This document shows positions 8,196 through 15,825 of a stretch of 64,000 nucleotides of DNA, piece by piece. The notes beneath the pieces are model-generated. The model was not told the origin of the DNA and did no database searches. It was given only the letters and a program-made list of their open reading frames with translations. Made by a program: the position numbers and the translations under genes. Location of the stretch: positions 123,863-187,862 of the IMG/VR virus record IMGVR_UViG_3300042090_002485; one strand, written 5' to 3'. Position 1 is the stretch's first letter, and each line of letters opens with the position of its first letter. The stretch is from a virus.

Positions 8196-8851
8196 CGATT
8201 CCGTCGATCCGTCGGTGTGTCGCCATCGCTGGACCTACAGATGGCTGGCGAGGCAACTGCTATGCGGTGGCTTCGCAGCTGGTCGGAGCGAAGTTGATCC
8301 CCGGTTCAGCGGTGTACGGCCACTGGACCGGGCCGATCGCGAAGGACTCGTACTTCCACCGTCTCGGTGCCGGCGCCGGACCGTTCGTGCGGCACGGCTG
8401 GATCCTCCTGCCCGACGAACGCGTGTGCGACCCGACGCGCTGGGTGTTCGAGGACGTCGCGCCGTACCTGTACGTCGGCGAGGCCGACCACTACGATGAG
8501 GGCGGCGACAAGTTCCGCGTGGCGATGTACGGCGACCGTCCACCGCCCGCGCCGCAGGGCGAGTTGAAGCCATTCGAGCCCGAAGGCATCGCGCACGTGT
8601 GGGTCCGCAACCAGTTCCGCCCGTGGATGAAGACGCGCGAGACGCTGCTTGCCGACAACCAGGTGTTCCACCTGGCCAACATGCCGTACTCGTCGCTGAA
8701 GGAGGCGGTCGGGACCCGCGGCGTCAAGCACCTGTACGATACGATCGCGCAGCGCACGCACACGGCGATCGCGTGGATCCCGGTGGACAACACGGAGCGC
8801 GCGCGGCGTGAGTGCGGGTTCAACCCGGACCCGTACTACGAGGACAAGTAG
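8090..8851 (+). CDS. Putative cysteine-peptidase-like (papain/transglutaminase-type) protein
   Basis: 253 aa from GTG 8090 with AGAGGAGG 6 bases upstream. After a disordered basic N-terminus, GNCYAVAS (Cys57), RHGW (His102) and CDPTRW (Asp114) follow in the C-H-D order of papain- and transglutaminase-like folds. Whether it is a peptidase, an amidase or an inactive relative cannot be judged here. Confidence 0.55.
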   Translation: MARAKDEKKPRARTEAAPQNTARRATTAAPEHETLTIPSIRRCVAIAGPTDGWRGNCYAVASQLVGAKLIPGSAVYGHWTGPIAKDSYFHRLGAGAGPFVRHGWILLPDERVCDPTRWVFEDVAPYLYVGEADHYDEGGDKFRVAMYGDRPPPAPQGELKPFEPEGIAHVWVRNQFRPWMKTRETLLADNQVFHLANMPYSSLKEAVGTRGVKHLYDTIAQRTHTAIAWIPVDNTERARRECGFNPDPYYEDK

Positions 8852-9043
8852 ATGGGGTACAGCTACAAGGGGCCTCCGATCAAGAAGCGTCCTAAAGTCG
8901 TAACGGTCTCGAGGCCCGGTTCGCGCAACGGCTGGTGGATGGGCAACTGCGCCAAGCACGGTCTGACCTCACATCAGACGCCGTTCGGCTGCGAGCAGTG
9001 CCAGCGTGAGCGCCTGGTGGCACAGGGGCTGGTGAAGCCGTGA
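8852..9043 (+). CDS. Small zinc-finger-like protein
   Basis: 63 aa starting immediately after the upstream stop. It is basic at the N-terminus, then NCAKHGLTSHQTPFGCEQC (residues 31-49) gives a C-x2-H...C-x2-C pattern. Probably a single zinc finger of unknown partner. Confidence 0.65.
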   Translation: MGYSYKGPPIKKRPKVVTVSRPGSRNGWWMGNCAKHGLTSHQTPFGCEQCQRERLVAQGLVKP

Positions 9044-9213
9044 TCGCGGCCATCGCCATTTACATCGCCTCAGCGGGCGCCGTCGCGTGGCTGGTCCACG
9101 ACCAGGCAGGCACGCCGGGACTTCGTGCTGTGGTCGCCGGGTTTACCTGGCCGACATGGCCGCTGTTGATCTTGGGCTCGTGGCTCCGCTACAAGTGGAA
9201 GCGGAGGCCCTGA
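9040..9213 (+). CDS. Small two-helix membrane protein (holin-like size)
   Basis: 57 aa from a GTG overlapping the previous TGA. Two hydrophobic stretches (IAAIAIYIASAGAVAWLV and VVAGFTWPTWPLLILGSWL) are joined by a short polar loop, ending in YKWKRRP. Size, helices and basic tail would suit a holin, but no endolysin is adjacent, so this is only a possibility. Confidence 0.55.
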   Translation: MIAAIAIYIASAGAVAWLVHDQAGTPGLRAVVAGFTWPTWPLLILGSWLRYKWKRRP

Positions 9214-9728
9214 TGCTCGAGTGGCTGCTGAAGAAGATCACCGCGAGGCTGCCCCACCGCACCATCTGCTCGCCGGATGGTCGGCCGTACCTGACCCGGT
9301 GGTACGTGTGGCCGCCGGGACCGCGCACCCAAGGTGAAGCTGACGAGGCGCATGTCGATGCGCCCTTCGCGGTGTTCCTGCACTTCTTCCACCGCAGCGA
9401 CGAAGATCGTGCATGCCATTCGCATCCGTGGGACAAGAGCGCCGCGATCATCCTGTCGGGCGGCTACGTCGAGGAACGCGTGACCGAGGTCCACCTGGCC
9501 GGCACGCAGCACACGACCGTCGAGACCCGCACCAAGACGTTTCGGCCTGGCGACGTCAACATCATCACCAAGGACGACTACCACCGCGTCGACCTGCTCT
9601 ACCCCGACCGGGGCAGCTGGAGCCTCTTCGTCGCCGGCAAGAACGTCGGCAGCTGGGGCTTTCTCGACGCAACGTCGGGCAAGCATGTCGCGTGGCGGGA
9701 TTACAACAAGACCGGGGACATGAAGTAG
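9213..9728 (+). CDS. Cupin-fold protein
   Basis: 171 aa from ATG 9213, overlapping the upstream TGA. FLHFFHRSDEDRACHSHPWD (residues 55-74) and ILSGGYVEER supply the first cupin motif's His and Glu ligands. FRPGDVNIITKDDYHRV (residues about 110-126) matches the second motif, with His124. Similar single-domain cupins occur in many phages; substrate unknown. Confidence 0.75.
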   Translation: MLEWLLKKITARLPHRTICSPDGRPYLTRWYVWPPGPRTQGEADEAHVDAPFAVFLHFFHRSDEDRACHSHPWDKSAAIILSGGYVEERVTEVHLAGTQHTTVETRTKTFRPGDVNIITKDDYHRVDLLYPDRGSWSLFVAGKNVGSWGFLDATSGKHVAWRDYNKTGDMK

Positions 9729-9761
9729 CTCGCGCCCCATATGGGCGCCTAGGAGGTGCCC

Positions 9762-10175
9762 ATGAAAAAGAACACGTTCGACGAGATGGTCGAGCGCATC
9801 GCTGCAGCGACCGCAAAGCTTCGCCAAGCGCAGAAACTCTGGGACGAGGCCCGGCGCGAACTGGTGCTCGCTGTAGTCGGGGAAGACGTCAACGACGCCC
9901 CCAAGCCTGCGAAGAAGCCTGCGAAGAAGCCGACGAAGAAGCCCCCAACGCCGGTCGATTTCGCAGTCGATTCGCCGCCGCGCCTCGCCGCGCTCGACCA
10001 GCGCATCCTCACGTCCATCAAGGACAAGGGCCCGCTGAGTACAGCCGTCGTGATGGCGCTACACAAGATCGAGAGCCCGGTCGCGCACAAGGCGCTTCAG
10101 CGTCTGCTCGCGCGCGAACTCATCACCGCGACGGGCAACACCGTCAACCGCAAGTGGAAGGTCCAAAGTAAATGA
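9762..10175 (+). CDS. Histone-like Lys/Pro repeat protein with winged-helix-like C-terminus
   Basis: 137 aa from ATG 9762 with AGGAGG 6 bases upstream. A helical N-terminal part is followed by AKKPAKKPTKKPP, a histone-H1-type tail (residues about 52-64). The C-terminal 70 residues (ALDQRILTSIKDKG, VAHKALQRLLARELI) look like a winged helix. Probably binds DNA. Confidence 0.7.
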   Translation: MKKNTFDEMVERIAAATAKLRQAQKLWDEARRELVLAVVGEDVNDAPKPAKKPAKKPTKKPPTPVDFAVDSPPRLAALDQRILTSIKDKGPLSTAVVMALHKIESPVAHKALQRLLARELITATGNTVNRKWKVQSK

Positions 10176-10519
10176 AACTCAGGCTCGTCAAGACCTGCTC
10201 GTTCCAGAAGAGCGAGCTGAACAACTTCCTCGACGTCGTCCGGGAGCGCCCTGAGCTGGGATCGAAGGACAGCAAGTACCGCCTGCAGCGCGAAGACGTC
10301 GTGCTGCTGGTGTCGAAGATGGAGAACCAGCTCGTCTTCCTGCACGGCTTCGACTTCACTGGCGGCACGCAGGTGCTGCGCAGCACGCGCTTTCGCATTT
10401 CAAACAGCAAGGCGCGCTGGAACCCGCTTTTACTCGCGAACTACGCGCGGACCGTCGGCATCCAGCTGAGCGGCCTGCAGGCGTACGAAGACCACATCAA
10501 GAGGGAACAGAAGCGATGA
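10172..10519 (+). CDS. Hypothetical protein, 115 aa
   Basis: ATGA overlaps on both sides place it between the H1-like gene and a larger gene. It reads as mixed alpha/beta (ELNNFLDVVRERP, DVVLLVSKMENQLVFLHGF). No cysteine motif and no recognised family. Confidence 0.7.
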   Translation: MKLRLVKTCSFQKSELNNFLDVVRERPELGSKDSKYRLQREDVVLLVSKMENQLVFLHGFDFTGGTQVLRSTRFRISNSKARWNPLLLANYARTVGIQLSGLQAYEDHIKREQKR

Positions 10520-11298
10520 CGCTCAAGCTCAAGGACGTCCTGCCGCATGACTGCTGGCGGTTCCTGCCAAACCACATGGCACCGGACCTCAAGTCAACGG
10601 TCAACTACAACGATGACCTACAGGAAGAAGAGCCCAAGGATAAGCCCAAGGTCTGGAATGACTTCGCCTGGAAAGAAAACGACAAGTCGCAGTTCTGGGA
10701 AGACAACTGCGAGCGCCCGATCGAGCTGCTCGAACACTACTCGACGCACCCAGAGCCAACACTGCTGAACCTGCTGCGCCGTGACCTCAAGGTCGGCGAC
10801 TGCTTCAAGTACCTCGAGGACTACGATACCTATGCCGACGTCATGCCCTACGTCGTCGTTGGTCCTGGCGAAAAGGAGCTGCCCGAGGGCTGGTTCAAGA
10901 GCGGCGACAAAAACAACCTGTACCGCGGCCACGAACATGTGCGACTGGTCCGGCGTCTGGACGGGACGTACCCGAAGCGCAGAGCCGCACCGAAGATCGA
11001 GCCGATCATCCTGCCGTGTATCAGCCCGCTCGATGAGATCCTGCGCAAGACGCTCGGCAAGGGCAAGGACGTCGTGACGGGCGCCGAGTGCCTGCGGCGC
11101 CTCGAAGGCGCGATGCGCACCGAATCGTTCGGCGGTCTCGACGACGCGCAGTACCGGCTTGGTCTGCAGGTCTGGGAGGCGAAGCTCCGCGAACTGCAGG
11201 CCCAGGCGCGTGCCGCCGAGGCCATCGACCGGGTCAGCCTCGTCTGCGACGACCAGGACGAGCTACCGAACATGGTCTACATTGGCGTCGATGACTAG
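10516..11298 (+). CDS. Hypothetical protein, 260 aa
   Basis: It is acidic in the first 70 residues. A central LKVGDCFKYLEDYDTYADVMPYVVVG region resembles a small beta-barrel. A helical end (LRELQAQARAAEAIDRV) follows. Function not recognised. ATGA overlaps with both neighbours. Confidence 0.7.
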   Translation: MTLKLKDVLPHDCWRFLPNHMAPDLKSTVNYNDDLQEEEPKDKPKVWNDFAWKENDKSQFWEDNCERPIELLEHYSTHPEPTLLNLLRRDLKVGDCFKYLEDYDTYADVMPYVVVGPGEKELPEGWFKSGDKNNLYRGHEHVRLVRRLDGTYPKRRAAPKIEPIILPCISPLDEILRKTLGKGKDVVTGAECLRRLEGAMRTESFGGLDDAQYRLGLQVWEAKLRELQAQARAAEAIDRVSLVCDDQDELPNMVYIGVDD

Positions 11299-11581
11299 AC
11301 GCAAGAAGCGCGTCTGGCGTGTGCGTGTCGATGTCACCCGTGAGGTCGAGGTGTTCGCATCTGACGCCGAAACCGCACAGAAATACGCAGCGGCGCTTGG
11401 CATCTACAAACTCAGACGCAAGACCCGCGAAACACGCATCACTGACTCAGTGATGTGGGTCGACAGGATGAGCGTCGGACACGTTGAGGGCTGCCGCGGC
11501 AAGCACTGCAAGCACTTCAACTGCGACACGGAGACCGACGCGCCGTACTACTGCACCACGTGCGATCCGGGGGCTCAGTGA
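11291..11581 (+). CDS. Small protein with Cys/His-rich tail
   Basis: 96 aa. The N-terminal half is a short beta-alpha unit (VWRVRVDVTREVEVFASDAETAQKYA in two parts). The tail CRGKHCKHFNCDTETDAPYYCTTC (residues 68-91) has five Cys plus His, consistent with one or two zinc ions. Confidence 0.65.
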   Translation: MTRRKKRVWRVRVDVTREVEVFASDAETAQKYAAALGIYKLRRKTRETRITDSVMWVDRMSVGHVEGCRGKHCKHFNCDTETDAPYYCTTCDPGAQ

Positions 11582-11844
11582 CGCTCGCGGAGGTCCTCCA
11601 GCGCATCAAGACGCTGCCTCGAGTCGGTGACAGCGCGATCGTTCTGGACAAGCACGGCGTCGCGCACGTTCTCGTCGTCACCGAGGTGAAGAACCGGGGT
11701 GCTCGCGCCAACGCGCTCAGTGCAGTGCTCGCCGGCGAGGTAACGTTCATGTGCGGATGCGAGGCGATGACCTACGAGTCGAAGCAGATCGAGCATCTCG
11801 AGATCGCGCCCATCATCACGTGCGTGGTGTGCAGGGCGCTGTGA
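11578..11844 (+). CDS. VTC-module protein, 88 aa
   Basis: First gene of array 1. KHGVAH gives His30, FMCGC gives Cys59 and Cys61, and IITCVVCRAL gives Cys82 and Cys85 at the extreme C-terminus. The longer N-terminus (LAEVLQRIKTL) looks helical. GTG overlaps the upstream stop. Confidence 0.8.
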   Translation: MTLAEVLQRIKTLPRVGDSAIVLDKHGVAHVLVVTEVKNRGARANALSAVLAGEVTFMCGCEAMTYESKQIEHLEIAPIITCVVCRAL

Positions 11845-12029
11845 ACAAGCCGAACATCGCCGATGGACATGGTGTCGTGCACCACAACGATGGCACGGAC
11901 CACTTCGGGTGCGGCGCGTGCTGTACACGCATACCGACGACGCGAGCGACCGCCGTTCGCACCACTCGCGAACCTGTCACATGCGTCAAGTGCCTCGCGT
12001 GGGCATTCGACCGAAAGTTGGAATCATGA
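11841..12029 (+). CDS. VTC-module protein, 62 aa
   Basis: GHGVVHH gives His14, FGCGACC gives Cys24 with extra Cys27 and Cys28, and PVTCVKCLA gives Cys48 and Cys51. The additional central cysteines are unusual. GTG start in a 4-base overlap. Confidence 0.8.
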   Translation: MNKPNIADGHGVVHHNDGTDHFGCGACCTRIPTTRATAVRTTREPVTCVKCLAWAFDRKLES

Positions 12030-12466
12030 CCGAGTTGAAACGAGACCCTGTCAAGCTGGCCCAGATCTCCAAGGAACTGGACCGGCTCTCAGCGATGGTC
12101 GACCGCGTGACCAAGAACGACATCACCAACGCGGCCATGGTCATCCTCGACTGCGCCAACGACATTCAAGACATGTTGCGCGGCAAGCTGCGCGGCTGCA
12201 AGTGCCAGCAGATCGACCGCGACGATGGTGGCAGCTACCTCATCTACAACAACGACTGCGTTCACCATGGCTTCCTCGCACGCGAACGTGAGCGCGTCGA
12301 GAACTGGTTCAAGGACGAGCAGGCCAGGCTCGAGGACTCCCGGCTGTGGAAACTCGTCGAAGCGGCGATGGCTAGGCCAGATCTGGACGCACAGCAGGTG
12401 TGGAATTTTGCAAAGGCGGTTCTCGCCAATGCGCCCGCGGCGCCTGAAAAACGATCCAAGCCATGA
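12026..12466 (+). CDS. Helical hypothetical protein inside array 1
   Basis: 146 aa without a VTC module. It is helical throughout (LAQISKELDRLSAMVDRVTK; ENWFKDEQARLEDSRLWKLV) with a middle GCKCQQIDRDDGG loop carrying two Cys. Overlaps upstream by ATGA. Unknown role. Confidence 0.7.
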   Translation: MTELKRDPVKLAQISKELDRLSAMVDRVTKNDITNAAMVILDCANDIQDMLRGKLRGCKCQQIDRDDGGSYLIYNNDCVHHGFLARERERVENWFKDEQARLEDSRLWKLVEAAMARPDLDAQQVWNFAKAVLANAPAAPEKRSKP

Positions 12467-12622
12467 GTTCTGTGAGCTGGAGTTCGGCGTGCATCCGCAA
12501 GCCAGCGGCGCGGTAAAGCGCCGCCATGCAGCAGGCGGTTCTTGGCGTCAAGTCCAGGTACGCTGCATCCATGACGGTGCGCGCAGTGCGAACGCCGAGC
12601 CAGCAGTCGAAAGTGAGGTTTG
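12467..12622. other. Intergenic gap in array 1
   Basis: Gap of 156 bases in an otherwise gapless array. A plus-strand frame starting at GTG 12489 (44 codons) and minus-strand frames cross it, but none has a convincing start or composition. It contains the hairpin at 12505-12524. It may hold remains of a lost gene or a regulatory site. Confidence 0.3.
12505..12524. other. Perfect 7-bp hairpin
   Basis: GCGGCGC, loop GGTAAA, GCGCCGC. No T-run follows, so it is not a standard intrinsic terminator. It could be an RNA-processing or attenuating structure, or chance in GC-rich DNA. Confidence 0.3.
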
Positions 12623-12874
12623 ATGGGTTTACACGATAAACACAGAGCGCAGGTGCCACGTCGCGCAGGCGCGCTCGTCGACCCATCGGGCGTTGTCCAT
12701 GACCGAATCCACGTCGATTCCGCCAGCACGCCAGAATTTCACGTCACGCGATGCGAAGACAGCGGACGAGGATTCATCGAAGCCGAGTGGTCAAACGAGG
12801 ACCTTCGCCCCGCACCACGCTGGACCGCGACGACGTGTGTAGCGTGCTTGGCCGCGAGGAGGCGCGATGCCTAG
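12623..12874 (+). CDS. VTC-module protein, 83 aa
   Basis: DPSGVVHDRI gives His26, TRCED gives Cys44 and TTCVACLA gives Cys72 and Cys75. ATG 12623 is preferred over TTG 12620, with a GAGG upstream. Basic N-terminus and RRRDA tail. Confidence 0.75.
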   Translation: MGLHDKHRAQVPRRAGALVDPSGVVHDRIHVDSASTPEFHVTRCEDSGRGFIEAEWSNEDLRPAPRWTATTCVACLAARRRDA

Positions 12875-13058
12875 AGAAAAGGCGTGCAATTTTACAGGGC
12901 CTGACGTCTTGATTCACGCAGCGTGGCCTTACAACGGCACGAACACAACGCTCTGCGAGTACATGAACTCCGACTACCGGTTCTCTTCAGAGAGCCTGCG
13001 TGCAACCAGCACCCCGGTCAACTGCGTGCGGTGCATCGCGGCGGAAGTTGATGTCTAG
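12867..13058 (+). CDS. VTC-module protein, 63 aa
   Basis: DVLIHAAW gives His17, TLCEY gives Cys30 and PVNCVRCIA gives Cys53 and Cys56, with Asn replacing the usual Thr. It overlaps the previous gene by 8 bases. Confidence 0.8.
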   Translation: MPREKACNFTGPDVLIHAAWPYNGTNTTLCEYMNSDYRFSSESLRATSTPVNCVRCIAAEVDV

Positions 13059-13260
13059 GCGTTACCGTCATCGCGACGGCATCGTTCACCTCGCAGCCGA
13101 CCTCGGCACCAAAACACACATCACGGTGTGCGAACGCGTCTACGACAAGGATGTCTTCATCAGCGAGGACCTGGCCGAAGTCGACGCGATTGTGACGTGC
13201 GCGCGGTGCCTCGGTGCGCCGCAACACATGCACGTCTTGCACGGGCACGGGCCAGCATGA
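13051..13260 (+). CDS. VTC-module protein, 69 aa
   Basis: RDGIVHLA gives His13, TVCER gives Cys27 and IVTCARCLG gives Cys50 and Cys53. The tail is His-rich (QHMHVLHGHGPA), which may add metal affinity. Confidence 0.8.
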   Translation: MSRRYRHRDGIVHLAADLGTKTHITVCERVYDKDVFISEDLAEVDAIVTCARCLGAPQHMHVLHGHGPA

Positions 13261-13469
13261 AGTGGCGCTTCTGGCGCGGGTCCAATGGCGTCACGCACGA
13301 AACCTTCGGCATAGCCGGCCGCCGATCTATGACGCTGTGTGAGAACGTCGAGATGCGGATGTTGTACGACGCCGACACGCTCAAGCGTGGCAAGAAGCCC
13401 GTGACGTGCGTGATCTGCGTCGCTGAGGGCATCCGACGAAAGGCAAGGCGCGCCCATGAGCTGGCGTGA
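13257..13469 (+). CDS. VTC-module protein, 70 aa
   Basis: SNGVTHETF gives His14, TLCEN gives Cys28 and PVTCVICVA gives Cys51 and Cys54, followed by a basic helix (EGIRRKARRAHELA). ATGA overlap. Confidence 0.8.
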   Translation: MKWRFWRGSNGVTHETFGIAGRRSMTLCENVEMRMLYDADTLKRGKKPVTCVICVAEGIRRKARRAHELA

Positions 13470-13662
13470 CCCGACGGGCGTCGCCCACGAGACGGGCGGA
13501 AGCCACGGGGCCGCTTCGCTGATGCTATGCGAAGCGTCGAACGTCGCAACGATGTGGCCTTCAAACGCCCTGAAGGAACACGAGGGACCTACGACGTGCG
13601 TACGGTGTCTCGCGGAGCTGGCGCGGCTGCAGTCGCAGCATCCACGCTACGGTCGCCCCTGA
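13456..13662 (+). CDS. VTC-module protein, 68 aa
   Basis: DPTGVAHET gives His11, LMLCEA gives Cys25 and TTCVRCLA gives Cys48 and Cys51. Its spacing is close to the member at 13257, so these two are probably a recent duplicate pair. Confidence 0.8.
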   Translation: MSWRDPTGVAHETGGSHGAASLMLCEASNVATMWPSNALKEHEGPTTCVRCLAELARLQSQHPRYGRP

Positions 13663-13801
13663 GCACCAACGCGCCGATCAGCTCCACAAACCACTGCCCT
13701 GCGTCGCTGTTGCGCTTTGCCGCGAGCGACAGCCCGACCATCAGCGCCAGCGCCCGAGGGCACTGGTCGCGGGAGAACATGGAGTACTCGCGGCGGCACA
13801 T
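13589..13801 (-). CDS. Possible minus-strand small protein
   Basis: 70 aa filling the gap after 13662 on the opposite strand: MCRREYSMFSRD, then ALALMVGLSLAAKR and WFVELIGALVLRG, which read like helices of a real protein. AGG lies about 10 bases before the ATG. It overlaps the end of the plus-strand member at 13456. A plus-strand frame also crosses the gap but has no standard start codon. Confidence 0.35.
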   Translation of the reverse strand: MCRREYSMFSRDQCPRALALMVGLSLAAKRNSDAGQWFVELIGALVLRGDRSVDAATAAAPAPRDTVRTS

Positions 13802-13839
13802 GGTTTACCTGATAAACGGCGCACGGAGGTTACGCGATT

Positions 13840-14064
13840 ATGCTGCATGAGATGGGGCACCGCGTCAACGACAAAGAGGTGGTCGCGCACTGTTCGCTCG
13901 ACGACCTGGCGCACCGGTTCACCCAAATTGTCGAGGTCTCAATATGGCGTTCCTGGTGCGGGGCTCACACCGTGTTGGCCTGGGGATACCTGCCGTTTAC
14001 CCGCCTCGACGAGCCGGCGACAGCGACGTGTGTGCGGTGTCAGGCACGCGGCGGACCGCCGTGA
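13840..14064 (+). CDS. VTC-module protein, 74 aa
   Basis: Divergent member. DLAHRF gives His25 in place of GVVH, SWCGAH gives Cys40 and ATCVRCQA gives Cys64 and Cys67. A histidine-rich N-terminus (MLHEMGHRV, VVAHCSL) precedes it. Confidence 0.7.
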   Translation: MLHEMGHRVNDKEVVAHCSLDDLAHRFTQIVEVSIWRSWCGAHTVLAWGYLPFTRLDEPATATCVRCQARGGPP

Positions 14065-14270
14065 ACGTCGTCTTCAACTACCTCATCCACGAGGTGTCCC
14101 GGACCGAAACGCATTCTCGGTTCGGTCTGACGTTCTGCGGTTACGCATTCACGCTCGAGTTCTCAACCGGACGCACGTTCCTGCATGTGTTCAGCGCTGA
14201 CGTGACACGCGCCCCGGTCAACTGCGCTGCCTGCATCGGTCTTGCTGACGAAAGGGACCCCACCACATGA
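14061..14270 (+). CDS. VTC-module protein, 69 aa
   Basis: NYLIHEV gives His10, TFCGY gives Cys26 and PVNCAACIG gives Cys55 and Cys58. GTG start in a 4-base overlap. Confidence 0.8.
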   Translation: MNVVFNYLIHEVSRTETHSRFGLTFCGYAFTLEFSTGRTFLHVFSADVTRAPVNCAACIGLADERDPTT

Positions 14271-14815
14271 TCTTCAAGGCGACCCGTGGCCAGCTCTGGC
14301 ACGTAGTCCACGAGACTCGCACCGCCAACTTCAAAGACGTGACGTACGTGCTGTGCCGCTCAGAGTACCTCGGCGCGGGCATGCGCAAGCGAGGGTCGGT
14401 CACATCAACGTCCGCTGCGTGCTCCGTCTGTCTCAAGATCGATAACCCGATGACGTTGTCGACGGCAGCTCGCGCGGCCCTCGAAGAGTCCGCGACCGTC
14501 AGGCCAGATGGCCTAGGCCTGCGCAACAGCCGCGGCTACCGCGAGCTGCAGACCGCTGACCTCGTGGACGGGGACGAGGAACTGACCGCTCGTGGCCGTG
14601 TACTCGCACAGGACTTCACGGAGGGCCCGTCGCCCATGCCGGATGAACACGGTGTGGTGCACAAGCGAGACCCGTTCCAGTACAAGGCTCGGTGCGACGG
14701 CACGCCTCTCCAACCGTTCCGCGGTGTAGTGACGCTGGACACCTATGTCAAGCTCCGGCAGGTCTACGCTGGGACTGTCGTGACGTGCGTGGCGTGCCTG
14801 TCCCTCAACCCATAG
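14267..14815 (+). CDS. Double VTC-module protein, 182 aa
   Basis: Module 1 (residues 10-58) has WHVVHETR with His15, VLCRS with Cys30 and AACSVCLK with Cys52 and Cys55. A helical linker (about 60-120, LSTAARAALEESA) follows. Module 2 has EHGVVHKR with His132, ARCDG with Cys143 and VVTCVACLS with Cys174 and Cys177. It looks like a fusion of two members; the first has drifted further from consensus. Confidence 0.8.
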   Translation: MIFKATRGQLWHVVHETRTANFKDVTYVLCRSEYLGAGMRKRGSVTSTSAACSVCLKIDNPMTLSTAARAALEESATVRPDGLGLRNSRGYRELQTADLVDGDEELTARGRVLAQDFTEGPSPMPDEHGVVHKRDPFQYKARCDGTPLQPFRGVVTLDTYVKLRQVYAGTVVTCVACLSLNP

Positions 14816-14859
14816 GAGAACTTCCATGGCCAACAAATCGCTTTCAGGAGAGGCCCGAC

Positions 14860-15270
14860 ATGTCGAAGTTCATCGTCCAGCACGTGGACACGCAGGATCG
14901 CTACGCCTACTTCGAGGTCGACGACTCTGTCGCGTTCCTTGTGCAGCGTGTGCTCGACGGCGTTATCAAGCCCAAGCACGTGCTTGAAGCGCGTGTCTGG
15001 GAGGTGCTCCTGTGCGTGACACCGAGCCAGCAAGCCGTCGAGCAGCTCGTCGCACAGGAGCGTCGCATCGCGCTGGCCCCGCGGTCTCCCACAACGATCG
15101 CACGAGACTACAAGAAGAAGCGAATTTCTGACACAGAACTCGAGCAACTTCGCGGAGCGTTAATCGCACGAGCGACGACCGACGACGAACGCGAGAAATA
15201 CGCGGCACCGTGGCCGCACAACACGGCCGACCCCGAGCCCAAGGACGAAGATCCAGGAGTGTCGATATGA
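14860..15270 (+). CDS. Hypothetical protein, 136 aa
   Basis: ATG 14860 has CAGGAG upstream. The N-terminal half is alpha/beta (FIVQHVDTQDRYAYFEVDD). A helical region follows (PSQQAVEQLVAQERRIALA), then an acidic end. No VTC motif, no family recognised. Confidence 0.65.
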   Translation: MSKFIVQHVDTQDRYAYFEVDDSVAFLVQRVLDGVIKPKHVLEARVWEVLLCVTPSQQAVEQLVAQERRIALAPRSPTTIARDYKKKRISDTELEQLRGALIARATTDDEREKYAAPWPHNTADPEPKDEDPGVSI

Positions 15271-15380
15271 TAAACATCATGCGCTGGACGCTGAAGATTC
15301 TCGGGTTCCTGGTCAAGGTCCGCGCTCATGTGCGTGCCGGCGGAACCGTGCCCGTGATGGCGTACTGGAGAAGCACGTGA
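15267..15380 (+). CDS. Very small basic protein, 37 aa
   Basis: ATGA overlap upstream and a GTGA overlap downstream support translation. The sequence is one amphipathic helix (MRWTLKILGFLVKVRAHVRA) and a short tail, so it may associate with membrane. Confidence 0.45.
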   Translation: MINIMRWTLKILGFLVKVRAHVRAGGTVPVMAYWRST

Positions 15381-15610
15381 AAGGCAGCGCACCGTGCGAA
15401 GGCTCGCCGGTTCGTGACCACGCTCGCGATGATGGCGTCGTACATCGCTCGATGCGGGACCAGAGCCAGTACCGCCCGCACGAAGCCTACGTGCCGTGCA
15501 TGGGCTGGCGCAAAGCACGCGAGCTGCTGTGGGTCGACAAAGAAGCGCCTATCACGTGCGCAGCGTGCATCGGGACCGTTGTCACGAACATGCCGATGAG
15601 GCCGCGATGA
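15377..15610 (+). CDS. VTC-module protein, 77 aa
   Basis: DDGVVHRS gives His23, VPCMGWR gives Cys41 and PITCAACIG gives Cys61 and Cys64. The central PCxGWR motif is shared with the next gene, marking the two as close paralogs. Confidence 0.8.
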   Translation: MKGSAPCEGSPVRDHARDDGVVHRSMRDQSQYRPHEAYVPCMGWRKARELLWVDKEAPITCAACIGTVVTNMPMRPR

Positions 15611-15825
15611 CGATGCTCGAGGTGCTGCCGATCATCTTCGGCGACAAAATCGCGCACCGAGCACTTCGCAACAACACGACGCCCCACGACACACGAGTTT
15701 GGATTCCGTGTGCAGGCTGGCGTATCCCGCACGGGTACCAACGGCTTGCCGCTGGTACGCCGGTCACGTGCGTGCTGTGCCTGGCAGCTGACGAGCGCGG
15801 AGCATTACGACGAGAGGGACCATGA
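15607..15825 (+). CDS. VTC-module protein, 72 aa
   Basis: DKIAHRAL gives His17, IPCAGWR gives Cys35 and PVTCVLCLA gives Cys55 and Cys58. Last member of array 1; it overlaps the M20 amidohydrolase start by 4 bases. Confidence 0.8.
   Translation: MTMLEVLPIIFGDKIAHRALRNNTTPHDTRVWIPCAGWRIPHGYQRLAAGTPVTCVLCLAADERGALRREGP

Noticed and set aside
11578-15825. Array of repeats as a mobile element or integron cassette array
   Set aside because: The genes overlap directly and share only coding motifs; I saw no attC-like sites or integrase gene.
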